Shown: positions 44,369 through 53,135 of the stretch, one piece after another
Position numbering within the stretch: position 1 is the first letter of the stretch
Layout of the letters: each line of letters opens with the position of its first letter
Assembly: GCA_017626435.1 (NCBI GenBank)
Contig: JAGAIR010000010.1
Coordinates: forward strand, 62,001 to 126,000
Reading direction: 5' to 3'
Length of the DNA: 64,000 bases
Origin: Lachnospiraceae bacterium
Lineage (GTDB): Bacteria > Bacillota_A > Clostridia > Lachnospirales > Lachnospiraceae
Notes under the pieces: model-generated
What the model saw: the letters and a program-made list of their open reading frames with translations, nothing else
What the model was told of the DNA's origin: nothing
The model's database searches: none
Position numbers and translations under genes: made by a program

Positions 44369-44710
44369 TTGAATTATGTTGTAGCGCAGGAAATCAAATC
44401 AGAGACCAAGGTAACAAAACATATTTATTTGTTTGATATGTTCTTTATTTTAATTTACTATTCTGTATCTTTTGCACTGGGAGTTGCAGTGCATGAAAAA
44501 TGGAAGATACCTTTTTATCTTTTTTCCATGATATGTGCAGTTTTCCTGACGGCTAAAAGCTGGACTAACCGGAAGCGCAGAAATATAGAAAGTATCATCT
44601 TATTTTTGCAAAGAGACAAAGAAGTATACTTTCCGGTGGCCAATCATTCCAAAGAAGTTAGCAAAAAACAGGAAGAGCGTCAACAAAAAGCAGGGAGGGC
44701 ATTTCCATGA
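44369..44710 (+). CDS. PrgI/VirB3-like transfer protein
   Basis: A 113-residue protein with two membrane helices (IYLFDMFFILIYYSVSFALGVAV and IPFYLFSMICAVFLTAKSW) and a basic tail. The N-terminal VAQEIKSETKVTKHIYLFD fits the small VirB3-like proteins next to VirB4 in Firmicutes systems (possibly DUF5592). It starts at TTG 44369 with AGGTGA upstream. It overlaps the next gene by ATGA, which supports coupled translation with the VirB4 parts. Confidence 0.8.
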   Translation: MNYVVAQEIKSETKVTKHIYLFDMFFILIYYSVSFALGVAVHEKWKIPFYLFSMICAVFLTAKSWTNRKRRNIESIILFLQRDKEVYFPVANHSKEVSKKQEERQQKAGRAFP

Positions 44711-45225
44711 TAAAACAGGATATTACAAAACTGATTGGTATTACGGGATATGATACGGAAAACAATTGCTATCTGACCAAATATGGGTATCTGGATATTA
44801 TACAGATTATTACAAAAGATCTGGTTAATTCCTCAGAAGATGAAGTGGAGTATGACTGTTTGAAATTTGCTAAATTATATAAGCTGTATGGGGATGATAT
44901 AAAGATTATTGCTATGAATTTTCCCTGTAACACGGAAAAACAGCAGGATTACATACAATACAAACTGCAAAAAACATCTAATGAGATATATAAAAGATAT
45001 CTGCAGAGAAAATTGGATGAACTAGTTTGGCTGGGAAAGCACGACACCAGCAGAGAATACTATTTTATGCTATTTGCAGAAAAACTGGATGACCTGGAGA
45101 AAAACCTTCTTACCATGACAAGTACTTTAGGAAAAGGTAAGACAGGGCTTCTAAACATGTTACCAGAGGAAAAAAAACACCAGATACTTCAACGGATGGC
45201 AAACAAATGCTTGTTGATAAATTAA
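44707..45225 (+). CDS. VirB4 N-terminal domain-like protein (split VirB4, part 1)
   Basis: A 172-residue protein resembling the N-terminal domain of VirB4/TraE ATPases: TKYGYLDIIQIITKDL, DDIKIIAMNFPCNTEKQQDYIQY and REYYFMLFAEKLDDLEKNLL. No ATPase motif is present. The gene for the ATPase domain starts at 45237 in another frame, 11 bases after the stop here, so VirB4 is encoded as two polypeptides. The N-terminal fold normally docks to VirB3-like proteins, and the VirB3-like gene is directly upstream. Confidence 0.78.
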   Translation: MIKQDITKLIGITGYDTENNCYLTKYGYLDIIQIITKDLVNSSEDEVEYDCLKFAKLYKLYGDDIKIIAMNFPCNTEKQQDYIQYKLQKTSNEIYKRYLQRKLDELVWLGKHDTSREYYFMLFAEKLDDLEKNLLTMTSTLGKGKTGLLNMLPEEKKHQILQRMANKCLLIN

Positions 45226-45236
45226 GGGGGGATGAG

Positions 45237-47147
45237 ATGAAAAAAGCGGGAAACAAGAAGTCAAAGACTAATTTTTGTCTTTTGGAAAAGATTCAGCCAC
45301 AGGGAGGTATTACCTTTTCTCATCCAAAATATATATCTTCTGGTGGAGGATATGAAACTTGCATTCATGTTTACGAATTTCCGAAATCACTGGATGATTA
45401 TTGGATGGCAAGGGTATGCAATATCAATAATACTGTAGTAACGGTAGATTTAAATACAGATAATATCAATGAAGTAAAAAAAAATATTAATAAATCTATG
45501 AAAGAACAAAAATACCGCTACCAGGGAGCGACTGATTTTGAGGAGCAGTATGATGCACAGAAACGTTTTCAGGAGATGGAACGGTTATATCATGAAATTT
45601 CTTCTATGGGAGAAGTAATCAAATTGATGCATGTAAGGATATTTGTTGCAGACCGTTCTCTGAAGAACCTGGAGGATAAGGTGAAAAACATTATGGCAAA
45701 AATAGAGAGTCATGGATTTTTACCAACTATATTTCTAAATGAAAGCAAAACAGAATGGAAGAGTATGTATCTACCGTATCAGCAACAGCAGAAAGAAGAT
45801 TTGTTTTTCACTTATGGACAACCTCTGACATCGGATTCAGTAGCTGCTGGGAATCCTTTTCATTTTTCTTCTTTGGAGGATGAAAAGGGGGACTTCCTTG
45901 GAAAAACACCATGCGGTGGTAATGTCATTTTTAATCTGTTTACAAAAACGCGGAGCAGGCTTTACTATAATTTTCTTTGTGTGGGGACCATGGGAAGTGG
46001 AAAGTCTACGTTGTTAAAAAAACAGTTTGAATCCAATGCAATTCAGGGCAATTATGTTAGGACATTTGATATTTCGGGAGAATTTACTCTTCTTACAAAA
46101 ATACTGGGAGGAAAGGTGATTCGACTGGATGGAACCAGTGGCATACTAAATCCGTTGGAAATATTGCGCGCCGGTGATAATGATGTAATCAGTTTCACCA
46201 GACATATATCAAAAGTGAGTACCATATACCGCTTTCTGGTAGGAGGACAGGCAGATACTGAGGAAGTTATTGCATTTGAGGAGTTGCTGAGGGAATTGTA
46301 TCAGAGTTTTGGTTTTGAAATAAAAAACGGGAAAATGTCAAAACAGGCTACCGCACTTCCGGCAGATCAGTACCCTATCTTTTCTGATATGCTGGCTTTC
46401 TTAAAGCGGAAGATAGAGCAGATGCAGGAGGGCGCATATGGAGATGTGGAAATGGAGCTGGTAAAAAAGGAAATCCTTCGGACAGACAAAATCCGGCAGG
46501 TGGTAGAAAATCTGGTCAATACCTATGGAAATCTCTTTGATGGCTACACTACGATAGATAATATTTTAGATGAACAGATAGTAACATTTGATATTTCTAC
46601 ACTGAAGGAGTTAAAAGCAGAAATATTTGATGCACAAATATTTAATATGATATCTCTTTGCTGGGATAACTGTGTAACCAATGGAAAACTGATGCAGCAA
46701 AAATTGAATGAAGGAATGCATTTGTGGGATATTGTGAATTTTCTGATTTTGATTGATGAAAGCCATCGTTGGCTTAATGCTAAGAAAGCACAAGCTTTAG
46801 ACCAGGTAACTATTTATATGCGAGAAGCCAGAAAGTACTTTGGAGGAATCGGGTTGGCATCTCAGTCTATCCGTGATTATGTTCCGGAAGGGTCTGGTTC
46901 TGTAGAAATTGATAAGATTAAGACTATTTTTGAGTTGACGCAGTATAAGTTTATCTTTCATCAAGATAGCAATGCAGTACCAATGTTAAACAATATCTTT
47001 GACGGAGTACTTACCAATTCTCAGATTGCCAGGATACCCAAATTGGAAGTAGGGGAAAATATTTTGTGCATTGCTTCTGACCAAAATTTGGAATTTAAGG
47101 TACATCTGACAAAGGAAGAGGAACAGATATTCCAGGGAGGAATGTAA
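45237..47147 (+). CDS. VirB4-like transfer ATPase (split VirB4, part 2)
   Basis: A 636-residue ATPase. Walker A is GTMGSGKSTLLKK (Lys256). Walker B is FLILIDESHRW (about 500-510), with YMREARKYFGGIGLASQSIRD (arginine finger region) and FKFIFHQDS-like YKFIFHQDSN after it. It powers the type IV channel. The start at ATG 45237 follows a GGGGGG-rich site inside the end of the previous gene. The stop TAA overlaps the next ATG by one base. The first 240 residues hold the rest of the VirB4 middle domain. Confidence 0.93.
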   Translation: MKKAGNKKSKTNFCLLEKIQPQGGITFSHPKYISSGGGYETCIHVYEFPKSLDDYWMARVCNINNTVVTVDLNTDNINEVKKNINKSMKEQKYRYQGATDFEEQYDAQKRFQEMERLYHEISSMGEVIKLMHVRIFVADRSLKNLEDKVKNIMAKIESHGFLPTIFLNESKTEWKSMYLPYQQQQKEDLFFTYGQPLTSDSVAAGNPFHFSSLEDEKGDFLGKTPCGGNVIFNLFTKTRSRLYYNFLCVGTMGSGKSTLLKKQFESNAIQGNYVRTFDISGEFTLLTKILGGKVIRLDGTSGILNPLEILRAGDNDVISFTRHISKVSTIYRFLVGGQADTEEVIAFEELLRELYQSFGFEIKNGKMSKQATALPADQYPIFSDMLAFLKRKIEQMQEGAYGDVEMELVKKEILRTDKIRQVVENLVNTYGNLFDGYTTIDNILDEQIVTFDISTLKELKAEIFDAQIFNMISLCWDNCVTNGKLMQQKLNEGMHLWDIVNFLILIDESHRWLNAKKAQALDQVTIYMREARKYFGGIGLASQSIRDYVPEGSGSVEIDKIKTIFELTQYKFIFHQDSNAVPMLNNIFDGVLTNSQIARIPKLEVGENILCIASDQNLEFKVHLTKEEEQIFQGGM

Positions 47148-48319
47148 TGACCAAACGAAAGAAACGCATTGGGAAAATAATAGGAATCCTGGCTTCTCTG
47201 TCATTAGTTTCTGGCATAGTTATGGTGGCGGCGATTAGTTCAATGACTACGCAGATGGTTGCCGTGTTGATCGGAGGAGAAGAGGAGGAATACAGAGTAA
47301 GTGAAGGACCAACGTCTAATATAGTTGGAATACCAATCAGTGACACGGTGGAGTTTTACAGAGAAAAAGTATTAAAAGAAGCAAAAAAGTATGGGATGGA
47401 AAGTTACATTGATTTGTTTCTGGCGGTCATGATGCAGGAATCAGGGGGAAATGGAAGTGATGTGTTCCAATGTTCAGAATCCCTTGGCAAGCCTCCAAAC
47501 TCTTTAACGATAGAGGAAAGTATTGCACAGGGGGTTAAATATCTGACTGCTATGCTTCAGAAGGCAAAAGTGAATTCGCCAGAAGATATGGACCATATCC
47601 GTTTAGCTTTGCAGGGCTATAATTTCGGGGGAAGTTACATTGATTATGCGGTGAAGAAAGATGGAGGATGGACACAGCTAAATACATTTGATTTTGCCAG
47701 GGAAAAAAGTGGAGGTGTCAGAAATACAGGAGGTCGGGTACAACAGTTAGGTCCTTGGCGGTACGGCGATCAATATTATACGCAGCATGTTCTTAGGTAT
47801 TATTGTACAGCTAATCAGGGTTCCGCTGGTACAACAGCTGTCAATGTACCAGTAGAAAAAAGATTGGAATGGCTATTTCCAAATGGAATGCCAACTTCCC
47901 CGGAACAGATGCAGCAATATCTGGTACAGATTAGAGTCCCTATATTAAACACAAAAGGAAAATCTGACACGATGGGGCTTACGGTACATAAAAAACTTGC
48001 TTTTGTCATTCAGGAAGTTTTTAAGGAATTGAAACAGAATGGATTTAAAACAATACCGTCAGAAACTGCAGGATATCATTGGCGCATGATGGCAAGTAAC
48101 AGTCAGAAGATTTCTCATCATTCCTATGGATGTGTCGTAGACCTGAATTGGACGCACAACGGGGCTTCTTATACCGGATGGGGATATGATCCCGGAAAAG
48201 ATGAATACAGCGTCACAAAGAAGGAAGTGGATATCTGGAAAAAGTATGGATTTTATTGGGGCGGAGATTGGAGTAAAAGTTATTTTGACCCCATGCATTT
48301 TACTTATACTGATCACTAA
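47147..48319 (+). CDS. Lysozyme-like plus M15 peptidase wall hydrolase
   Basis: A 390-residue two-domain enzyme. A membrane anchor (IIGILASLSLVSGIVMVAAI) is followed by a CwlT-type lysozyme-like domain (about 65-220; LFLAVMMQESGGNGSD with Glu98 as likely catalytic acid) and a C-terminal VanY-type M15 peptidase domain (about 270-390; HHSYGCVVDLNW and YFDPMHF zinc-site motifs). It opens peptidoglycan for the transfer channel. Most relatives carry an NlpC/P60 domain in place of M15. The ATG overlaps the VirB4 stop. Confidence 0.87.
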   Translation: MTKRKKRIGKIIGILASLSLVSGIVMVAAISSMTTQMVAVLIGGEEEEYRVSEGPTSNIVGIPISDTVEFYREKVLKEAKKYGMESYIDLFLAVMMQESGGNGSDVFQCSESLGKPPNSLTIEESIAQGVKYLTAMLQKAKVNSPEDMDHIRLALQGYNFGGSYIDYAVKKDGGWTQLNTFDFAREKSGGVRNTGGRVQQLGPWRYGDQYYTQHVLRYYCTANQGSAGTTAVNVPVEKRLEWLFPNGMPTSPEQMQQYLVQIRVPILNTKGKSDTMGLTVHKKLAFVIQEVFKELKQNGFKTIPSETAGYHWRMMASNSQKISHHSYGCVVDLNWTHNGASYTGWGYDPGKDEYSVTKKEVDIWKKYGFYWGGDWSKSYFDPMHFTYTDH

Positions 48320-48335
48320 AAAGAAGGGGGTATAT

Positions 48336-48851
48336 ATGAATAAGGATATAAAAATTAGTATTATCATGATTGTTATGATAATTGTCATGATTGGTGGTTT
48401 TGTGCATTGGCGAGTGAATAGTCAGAAAATACAGGAACAACAGACGGCAATTGCCCAGATTGTCCAGATTACACCAAAAACACATCAGCAGGAAAATGTT
48501 TCTCCTCAGGAGACAGTTTCTGTTACACACAAGAAGGAGACAGCTGCCTCTACACCAGAAAATATTAATGAGGAAGCATTTTTTTCCACAATGAAAATAA
48601 AAAAACTGAATAAAGAAGTTCTCAAATTGATGGGGGTAAACAAAAAAAGGTTGGCTGCAGAAATCAGGATATTTGCCAATGAATGCGGTTATGCCAATGA
48701 ACAGGAGGCGGTTTATTATGGGGAAACATTTATTAATCATATAGAACATACAGTAAGTGCAGCGTTTTATTTTATGCAGGAGACAAGAACATATAAATTT
48801 AATGTTATTTATAACCGAAAGGAAGATACTTTTCAATTTGAAGCATGGTAA
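48336..48851 (+). CDS. Membrane-anchored accessory protein of the transfer operon
   Basis: A 171-residue protein. An N-terminal membrane helix (ISIIMIVMIIVMIGGFVHW) is followed by a Gln/Thr-rich linker and a soluble domain (about 85-171; RLAAEIRIFANECGYANEQEAVYYG). It resembles the TcpC/VirB8-like position in the operon, but no clear similarity is seen. The start at 48336 follows GAAGGGGG. Confidence 0.7.
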   Translation: MNKDIKISIIMIVMIIVMIGGFVHWRVNSQKIQEQQTAIAQIVQITPKTHQQENVSPQETVSVTHKKETAASTPENINEEAFFSTMKIKKLNKEVLKLMGVNKKRLAAEIRIFANECGYANEQEAVYYGETFINHIEHTVSAAFYFMQETRTYKFNVIYNRKEDTFQFEAW

Positions 48852-48876
48852 ATGGTAAGTAAGGAGGAAAATGTAA

Positions 48877-49026
48877 ATGAAAGAAAATCAGATGACAAAA
48901 CAAACAAATCCAGTGCCTGTAGATTTAGAAATACAATCCAATAAGACCAAAAAAAAGCGGATGAATGCTTACGCAGAGGCATTAAGGGCGTTGGGGGAGA
49001 AAGCATGTAAGGAGGATAAAGAATGA
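48877..49026 (+). CDS. Small lysine-rich protein (49 residues)
   Basis: A short gene behind AAGGAGG that encodes MKENQMTKQTNPVPVDLEIQ and a basic helical tail. Its stop overlaps the ATG of the next gene (ATGA). An ATG at 48871 is followed at once by a stop and is ignored. Function unknown; it may regulate the genes it is coupled to. Confidence 0.55.
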   Translation: MKENQMTKQTNPVPVDLEIQSNKTKKKRMNAYAEALRALGEKACKEDKE

Positions 49027-50291
49027 AATACGAAGAATTTAAACAACAGGTACAAAAACAGATTTTACAATACCTTCCAGAATCATATGCGGATAGTGAA
49101 ATCAAGATGCATACCGTTACCAAAAATAATGGAACGAAACTGGATGGTCTCTTGATAACAAATAAAGCAAGTAATATAGTCCCTAATATTTATCTGAACT
49201 CATATTTTGAGGAGTATGAGCAGGGCAGGGGGATGAATGATATCTTGGAATCCATGTCAGATGCTTATGTCACAAATGCTACAGTAACAGATTTTGATAT
49301 TTCCAATATTTTTGATTATGAGAAAGTAAAGGACCGAATTGTCTGCCAGCTTGTCAATGGTGACAGGAATTCGGAATATTTGAAGGATAAGCCATATACC
49401 AGAGTGGAAGATTTGGCAGTGACTTACCGGGTTCTTTTGGGAATGAATGCAGAAGGAACATATTTTGCTCCAGTGACTAATGTGCTAATGGAGAGTTATG
49501 GAAAGGAATTAGCAGAATTGCATAAAATTGCAGTAGAAAATACAGAAAAACAATTTCCTTCCCAATTTACTACTCTGTCAGACATGTTAAAGGAAATGGT
49601 GTTACCAGATATTATGGAAAATGGAATCGGAGAAGAGGAAGCGATGCAGATGCTGGAAGAAGCGTTTCCGGCTGATGCCAATATGTATGTATTAACAAAT
49701 AGTAATGGACTTAATGGTGCTGCTGCAATTGTCAATCCAGAAGTCCAAAACAGGATAGCGAAAGAGCTTGGAGAGGAATATTTTGTTCTTCCATCTTCTA
49801 TTCATGAAGTTCTGATAGTTCGTAAATCAATAGGAATAGGAGAAGAGGAGCTAAAGGATATGGTGCAGGAAGTGAATTCCACACTGGTATTACCAGAAGA
49901 AAAGTTATCAGATCATGTTTATGAATATGATGCAGATACTGGAAAATTAAAATGTACTGATAGAAATTTTGAAGGAAGAAAGAAATTATACATATGTTGT
50001 GAAGAAGATAAAAAGGAAGTGTTCCAGGAAAAAATCAATAATGTATTAGGTGATTATGTAGATATTATGGATTCTTTGGAACAGGCTCAGGCCGTTTATG
50101 CTATTGGTCAGGTCACTGCAGAAATGGCAAAGGAAATTCAGGAAGGGCAAGAATTGGGACTGGAAATCATACATGTTAATGACAAACTGGTCAATGAACA
50201 ATTGTATGAAAATGCAATCAAGGGGCAGATAAAAAAAGAACAGACCAAAGCCCAAAAAGGTCCAGAAAGGAACTGGGGAATGGAGCGGTAA
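49023..50291 (+). CDS. DUF5688-like protein
   Basis: A 422-residue cytoplasmic protein. It begins MKYEEFKQQVQKQILQYLPE and contains NSYFEEYEQGRGMNDIL, KPYTRVEDLAVTYRVLL and IHEVLIVRK, which I recognise as the DUF5688 family often carried on Firmicutes conjugative elements. No catalytic motif is known. It overlaps the small gene upstream and abuts the next one without a gap. Confidence 0.75.
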   Translation: MKYEEFKQQVQKQILQYLPESYADSEIKMHTVTKNNGTKLDGLLITNKASNIVPNIYLNSYFEEYEQGRGMNDILESMSDAYVTNATVTDFDISNIFDYEKVKDRIVCQLVNGDRNSEYLKDKPYTRVEDLAVTYRVLLGMNAEGTYFAPVTNVLMESYGKELAELHKIAVENTEKQFPSQFTTLSDMLKEMVLPDIMENGIGEEEAMQMLEEAFPADANMYVLTNSNGLNGAAAIVNPEVQNRIAKELGEEYFVLPSSIHEVLIVRKSIGIGEEELKDMVQEVNSTLVLPEEKLSDHVYEYDADTGKLKCTDRNFEGRKKLYICCEEDKKEVFQEKINNVLGDYVDIMDSLEQAQAVYAIGQVTAEMAKEIQEGQELGLEIIHVNDKLVNEQLYENAIKGQIKKEQTKAQKGPERNWGMER

Positions 50292-51104
50292 ATGAGAATA
50301 TCATTTTTAAAAAAGGGAAAAGGAAATCTGCAGTTTTATATTATCATTTTTCTTTTTATTGCAGGGTATGTATTCTTTTTTACATCTAATTTCTGGATGC
50401 CAGCAGACAGTTCTGCAAACGCATATACAGTGTTAGGACAGGAAAAAGCATGGAATGGTCGGAAGGTAACACTTTTACGTTGGGACTATTCCGAAGCAGA
50501 GCAGATGATGGAAGTGGAACTAGATATTAAAAATAATACCTTTGACGGACAGAATACCTATCAGTTTACTTCAATGGAACGATTAGGAGAACGTCCTATT
50601 GTTAAAACAATCATTGAACAGGAAGACTGGGTGATTCTTCGTATCTGTAATGTGCCAAAACGCTGGAGTGAACTGCTATTGCGTATTTCGGTGAAGGAAG
50701 ACTCAAATGCCGAACACTTAAGTTTATATACCAATATAAAAAAGGTTAATCGGGTCGATGCTCTGGTGATGAAAGACTGGAACGGATATCGACAGGGGAG
50801 ATTTGAACAACAGATAACCGCATATCAAAAAAAAATAGAACAGAAGCAGGAGGAAATTGAGCAACAGCAAAAACAAAATCAAACGATTTTAGAAGAGATT
50901 GCCCGTCTGGAGAGTGAAAAAATATATCAGACGGAAGAAGAACAGGAAGAAACAGATCAGATTATGCGGAATGCACAGCTCAAAGCAGATGGAGCAGAGG
51001 ATACGGCAGAACAGCTCAAGGAGGAGATTAAAGAGCTGGAGAAAAAAATCAGACTGACACGTCAACAGATTAAAGAGGTATTAGAAAATGACAATGACGA
51101 ATGA
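50292..51104 (+). CDS. Membrane-anchored coiled-coil protein
   Basis: A 270-residue protein. One N-terminal membrane helix (FYIIIFLFIAGYVFFFTSNFW) precedes an extracellular-type beta domain (about 40-150) and a long Gln/Glu-rich coiled coil (about 165-270). It was not recognised as a family. The position suggests a structural or envelope-spanning part of the transfer apparatus. The coding end overlaps the next gene by 17 bases. Confidence 0.65.
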   Translation: MRISFLKKGKGNLQFYIIIFLFIAGYVFFFTSNFWMPADSSANAYTVLGQEKAWNGRKVTLLRWDYSEAEQMMEVELDIKNNTFDGQNTYQFTSMERLGERPIVKTIIEQEDWVILRICNVPKRWSELLLRISVKEDSNAEHLSLYTNIKKVNRVDALVMKDWNGYRQGRFEQQITAYQKKIEQKQEEIEQQQKQNQTILEEIARLESEKIYQTEEEQEETDQIMRNAQLKADGAEDTAEQLKEEIKELEKKIRLTRQQIKEVLENDNDE

Positions 51105-52038
51105 AGAAAAAAAGGTATTTTATACAGTAATGAAAGAGCAGATACGTATCACGGATTACGCCAGAGAGCTGGGATTTACAGTTATCCGAAAAGGCAGATA
51201 CTTTAGTCTGAAGGAACATGATAGTGTCATTATTGATACAGAAAAAAATTGTTTTTGGCGAAATTCCAGACCAGGAAGCGGCGCAGCCATTGGTCATGGT
51301 GGTTCTATCATTGATTTTGTAATGGAATTTGAGGGAATGGATAAAGGGAAAGCAATTAGGATGCTATCACAGAGAGTAGACAGAAAAGGGTTCCCTTTGG
51401 AGACAAAAAATATCCAGACGATTGGAAAGATAGCGAAAAGAGGCATTTTTCCAGAACAGTTGCAGTTACCCGAAAAAGCAAAAAACATGCGGAAGGTATT
51501 TGCGTATTTGATCAAGACACGCTGTATCTCTGCAGATATTGTACAGAAAATGGTAGACCGTCGCCAGCTTTATCAGGACATTTATGGAAATTGTGTTTTT
51601 GTATCTTTTGACAGCAACGGAAAGGCTGTTTTCGCCTGCCAGCGGGGAACTAATACGTTTACTCCCTTTTATAGAGATGTCCTTGGATGTGATTATAGTA
51701 AATGTTTTTTCATCAACAATAAGACAAACAAGCTATATATAACAGAATCAGTTATTGATGCGATGTCTGTTATGACAATAAATCAACCGGTTCATATGTA
51801 TTGGAATTATCTTGTTCTTACTGGGGTAGGAAAGACAGAAGCAGTAGAAAGTTATCTGCAGGATGAAGTTTTAGAGGAGATATGGATTGGTACGGATAAT
51901 GATGAGGCTGGAAGAAAAGCTGCAGAATTGTTGGAAAAACGGATAAGGAAAAGAAGGCAAGATATCCTTATTATCCAGGACCGCCCAAAAACGGAGAAAG
52001 ACTGGAATGCCGTGTTGCAAAGGGGGAAAAGGGAATGA
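51088..52038 (+). CDS. DUF3991/Toprim-domain protein (primase-like)
   Basis: A 316-residue protein. The N-terminal DUF3991-type region (DYARELGFTVIRKGRYFSL, NSRPGSGAAIGHGGSIIDFV) is followed by a Toprim domain (about 205-310) with the acidic motifs LYITESVIDAMS and IWIGTDNDEAGRKAAE. Such proteins occur in mobile elements and probably prime DNA synthesis in recipients. A second ATG lies two codons later. It overlaps both neighbours. Confidence 0.85.
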   Translation: MTMTNEEKKVFYTVMKEQIRITDYARELGFTVIRKGRYFSLKEHDSVIIDTEKNCFWRNSRPGSGAAIGHGGSIIDFVMEFEGMDKGKAIRMLSQRVDRKGFPLETKNIQTIGKIAKRGIFPEQLQLPEKAKNMRKVFAYLIKTRCISADIVQKMVDRRQLYQDIYGNCVFVSFDSNGKAVFACQRGTNTFTPFYRDVLGCDYSKCFFINNKTNKLYITESVIDAMSVMTINQPVHMYWNYLVLTGVGKTEAVESYLQDEVLEEIWIGTDNDEAGRKAAELLEKRIRKRRQDILIIQDRPKTEKDWNAVLQRGKRE

Positions 52039-53132
52039 TAGTTTTTGTAGGAAAAAGGGAACGTGGATTTTTCTGCGAAGAGATAGCGAGGAAAAGAGAA
52101 GTACAGTGTGTTTATATTCCTGAAAATCTCTATATCGAAGAACAGGCAAAAGAAATTCTGCGGTACAAGGAAAAGGCAAAAGCTATTATTTATGATTTAG
52201 AGCAATATGTCGACGAATCGGAGATTCTGGAAGATTGGATTTTAAAGATTCAGGAAGCTATCGGCATTCAGACTATAATTTTTGCAGCTGGCTATTTGCC
52301 ACAAAGCAAAATAGTCAATGATTTGTACCATAAAGGAATACGTAATTTTATTTTTTCCGTTTTTCTGGGAGAGCAAAAAGAAGATTTGGAGCTTGCACTG
52401 GATGGATACTTTGAACATTTTGGTTATGAAAAAAGAGGTATTGTTTTTGAGGAAACAGAACCAAAAGAAGCTGCAGGGCAAGAAAACAATGAAATAAAAA
52501 AAAGCATTGGGCTGGCTGGTGCCGTTGCACGGATGGGGACTACTACTCAAGCTATTCAGTTTGTTAAACATTTGCAGTTTACAGGATATCAGGCAGCTTA
52601 TGTACAGATGAACGGTCACCATTGGGTGGAAGAGTTGGCAGAGGCATATTCCGAAGCAGAACAGGATACAGATGAAGGGCGTGTTACTTATCAATTCGTT
52701 GATATGTATTATCGGTTGGACAAGTTACAGGATGTTCTGAAAAAACAATATGATTTTTTGGTATATGACTATGGAGTATACAGCGAACATGATTTTAACA
52801 AAATTTCTTTTTGTGAAAAAGATATACAGGTTTTCGTTGTGGGAAGTAAGCCGGGAGAATTTGAAAAAACATATGAAGTCATATCCAATAATTTTTACAA
52901 CAGTGTTTATTATATTTTTAATTTTGTAGCAAAAGCAGAACAGAAAGATTTACTGGAGTTGATGGAAGAAAAAGCAGTGAATACCTTTTTTGCCCAGGAA
53001 GCCAGAGACCCGTTTGCATATGCAGGGCAGTCGGAAGTATTTGAAAAAATGTTGCCATTAGAAGCAAAGGCGATGAATGACAAAAAGAAAACGGGATTTT
53101 TTTGGAAATGGAAGGGAAGAAAGGAGGGATGA
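52035..53132 (+). CDS. CpaE/TadZ-like atypical ParA-type ATPase
   Basis: A 365-residue protein. An N-terminal receiver-like domain (about 1-140) is followed by a ParA-type P-loop fold (about 155-345) with the variant nucleotide loop GAVARMGTTTQA, which lacks the standard GKT lysine, and a Walker B-like FLVYDYGVYSEHDF. The order matches CpaE/TadZ proteins that place secretion or pilus machines at the cell pole. Here it may localise the conjugation apparatus. ATP binding may be weak or lost. Confidence 0.72.
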   Translation: MIVFVGKRERGFFCEEIARKREVQCVYIPENLYIEEQAKEILRYKEKAKAIIYDLEQYVDESEILEDWILKIQEAIGIQTIIFAAGYLPQSKIVNDLYHKGIRNFIFSVFLGEQKEDLELALDGYFEHFGYEKRGIVFEETEPKEAAGQENNEIKKSIGLAGAVARMGTTTQAIQFVKHLQFTGYQAAYVQMNGHHWVEELAEAYSEAEQDTDEGRVTYQFVDMYYRLDKLQDVLKKQYDFLVYDYGVYSEHDFNKISFCEKDIQVFVVGSKPGEFEKTYEVISNNFYNSVYYIFNFVAKAEQKDLLELMEEKAVNTFFAQEARDPFAYAGQSEVFEKMLPLEAKAMNDKKKTGFFWKWKGRKEG

Positions 53133-53135
53133 TTT

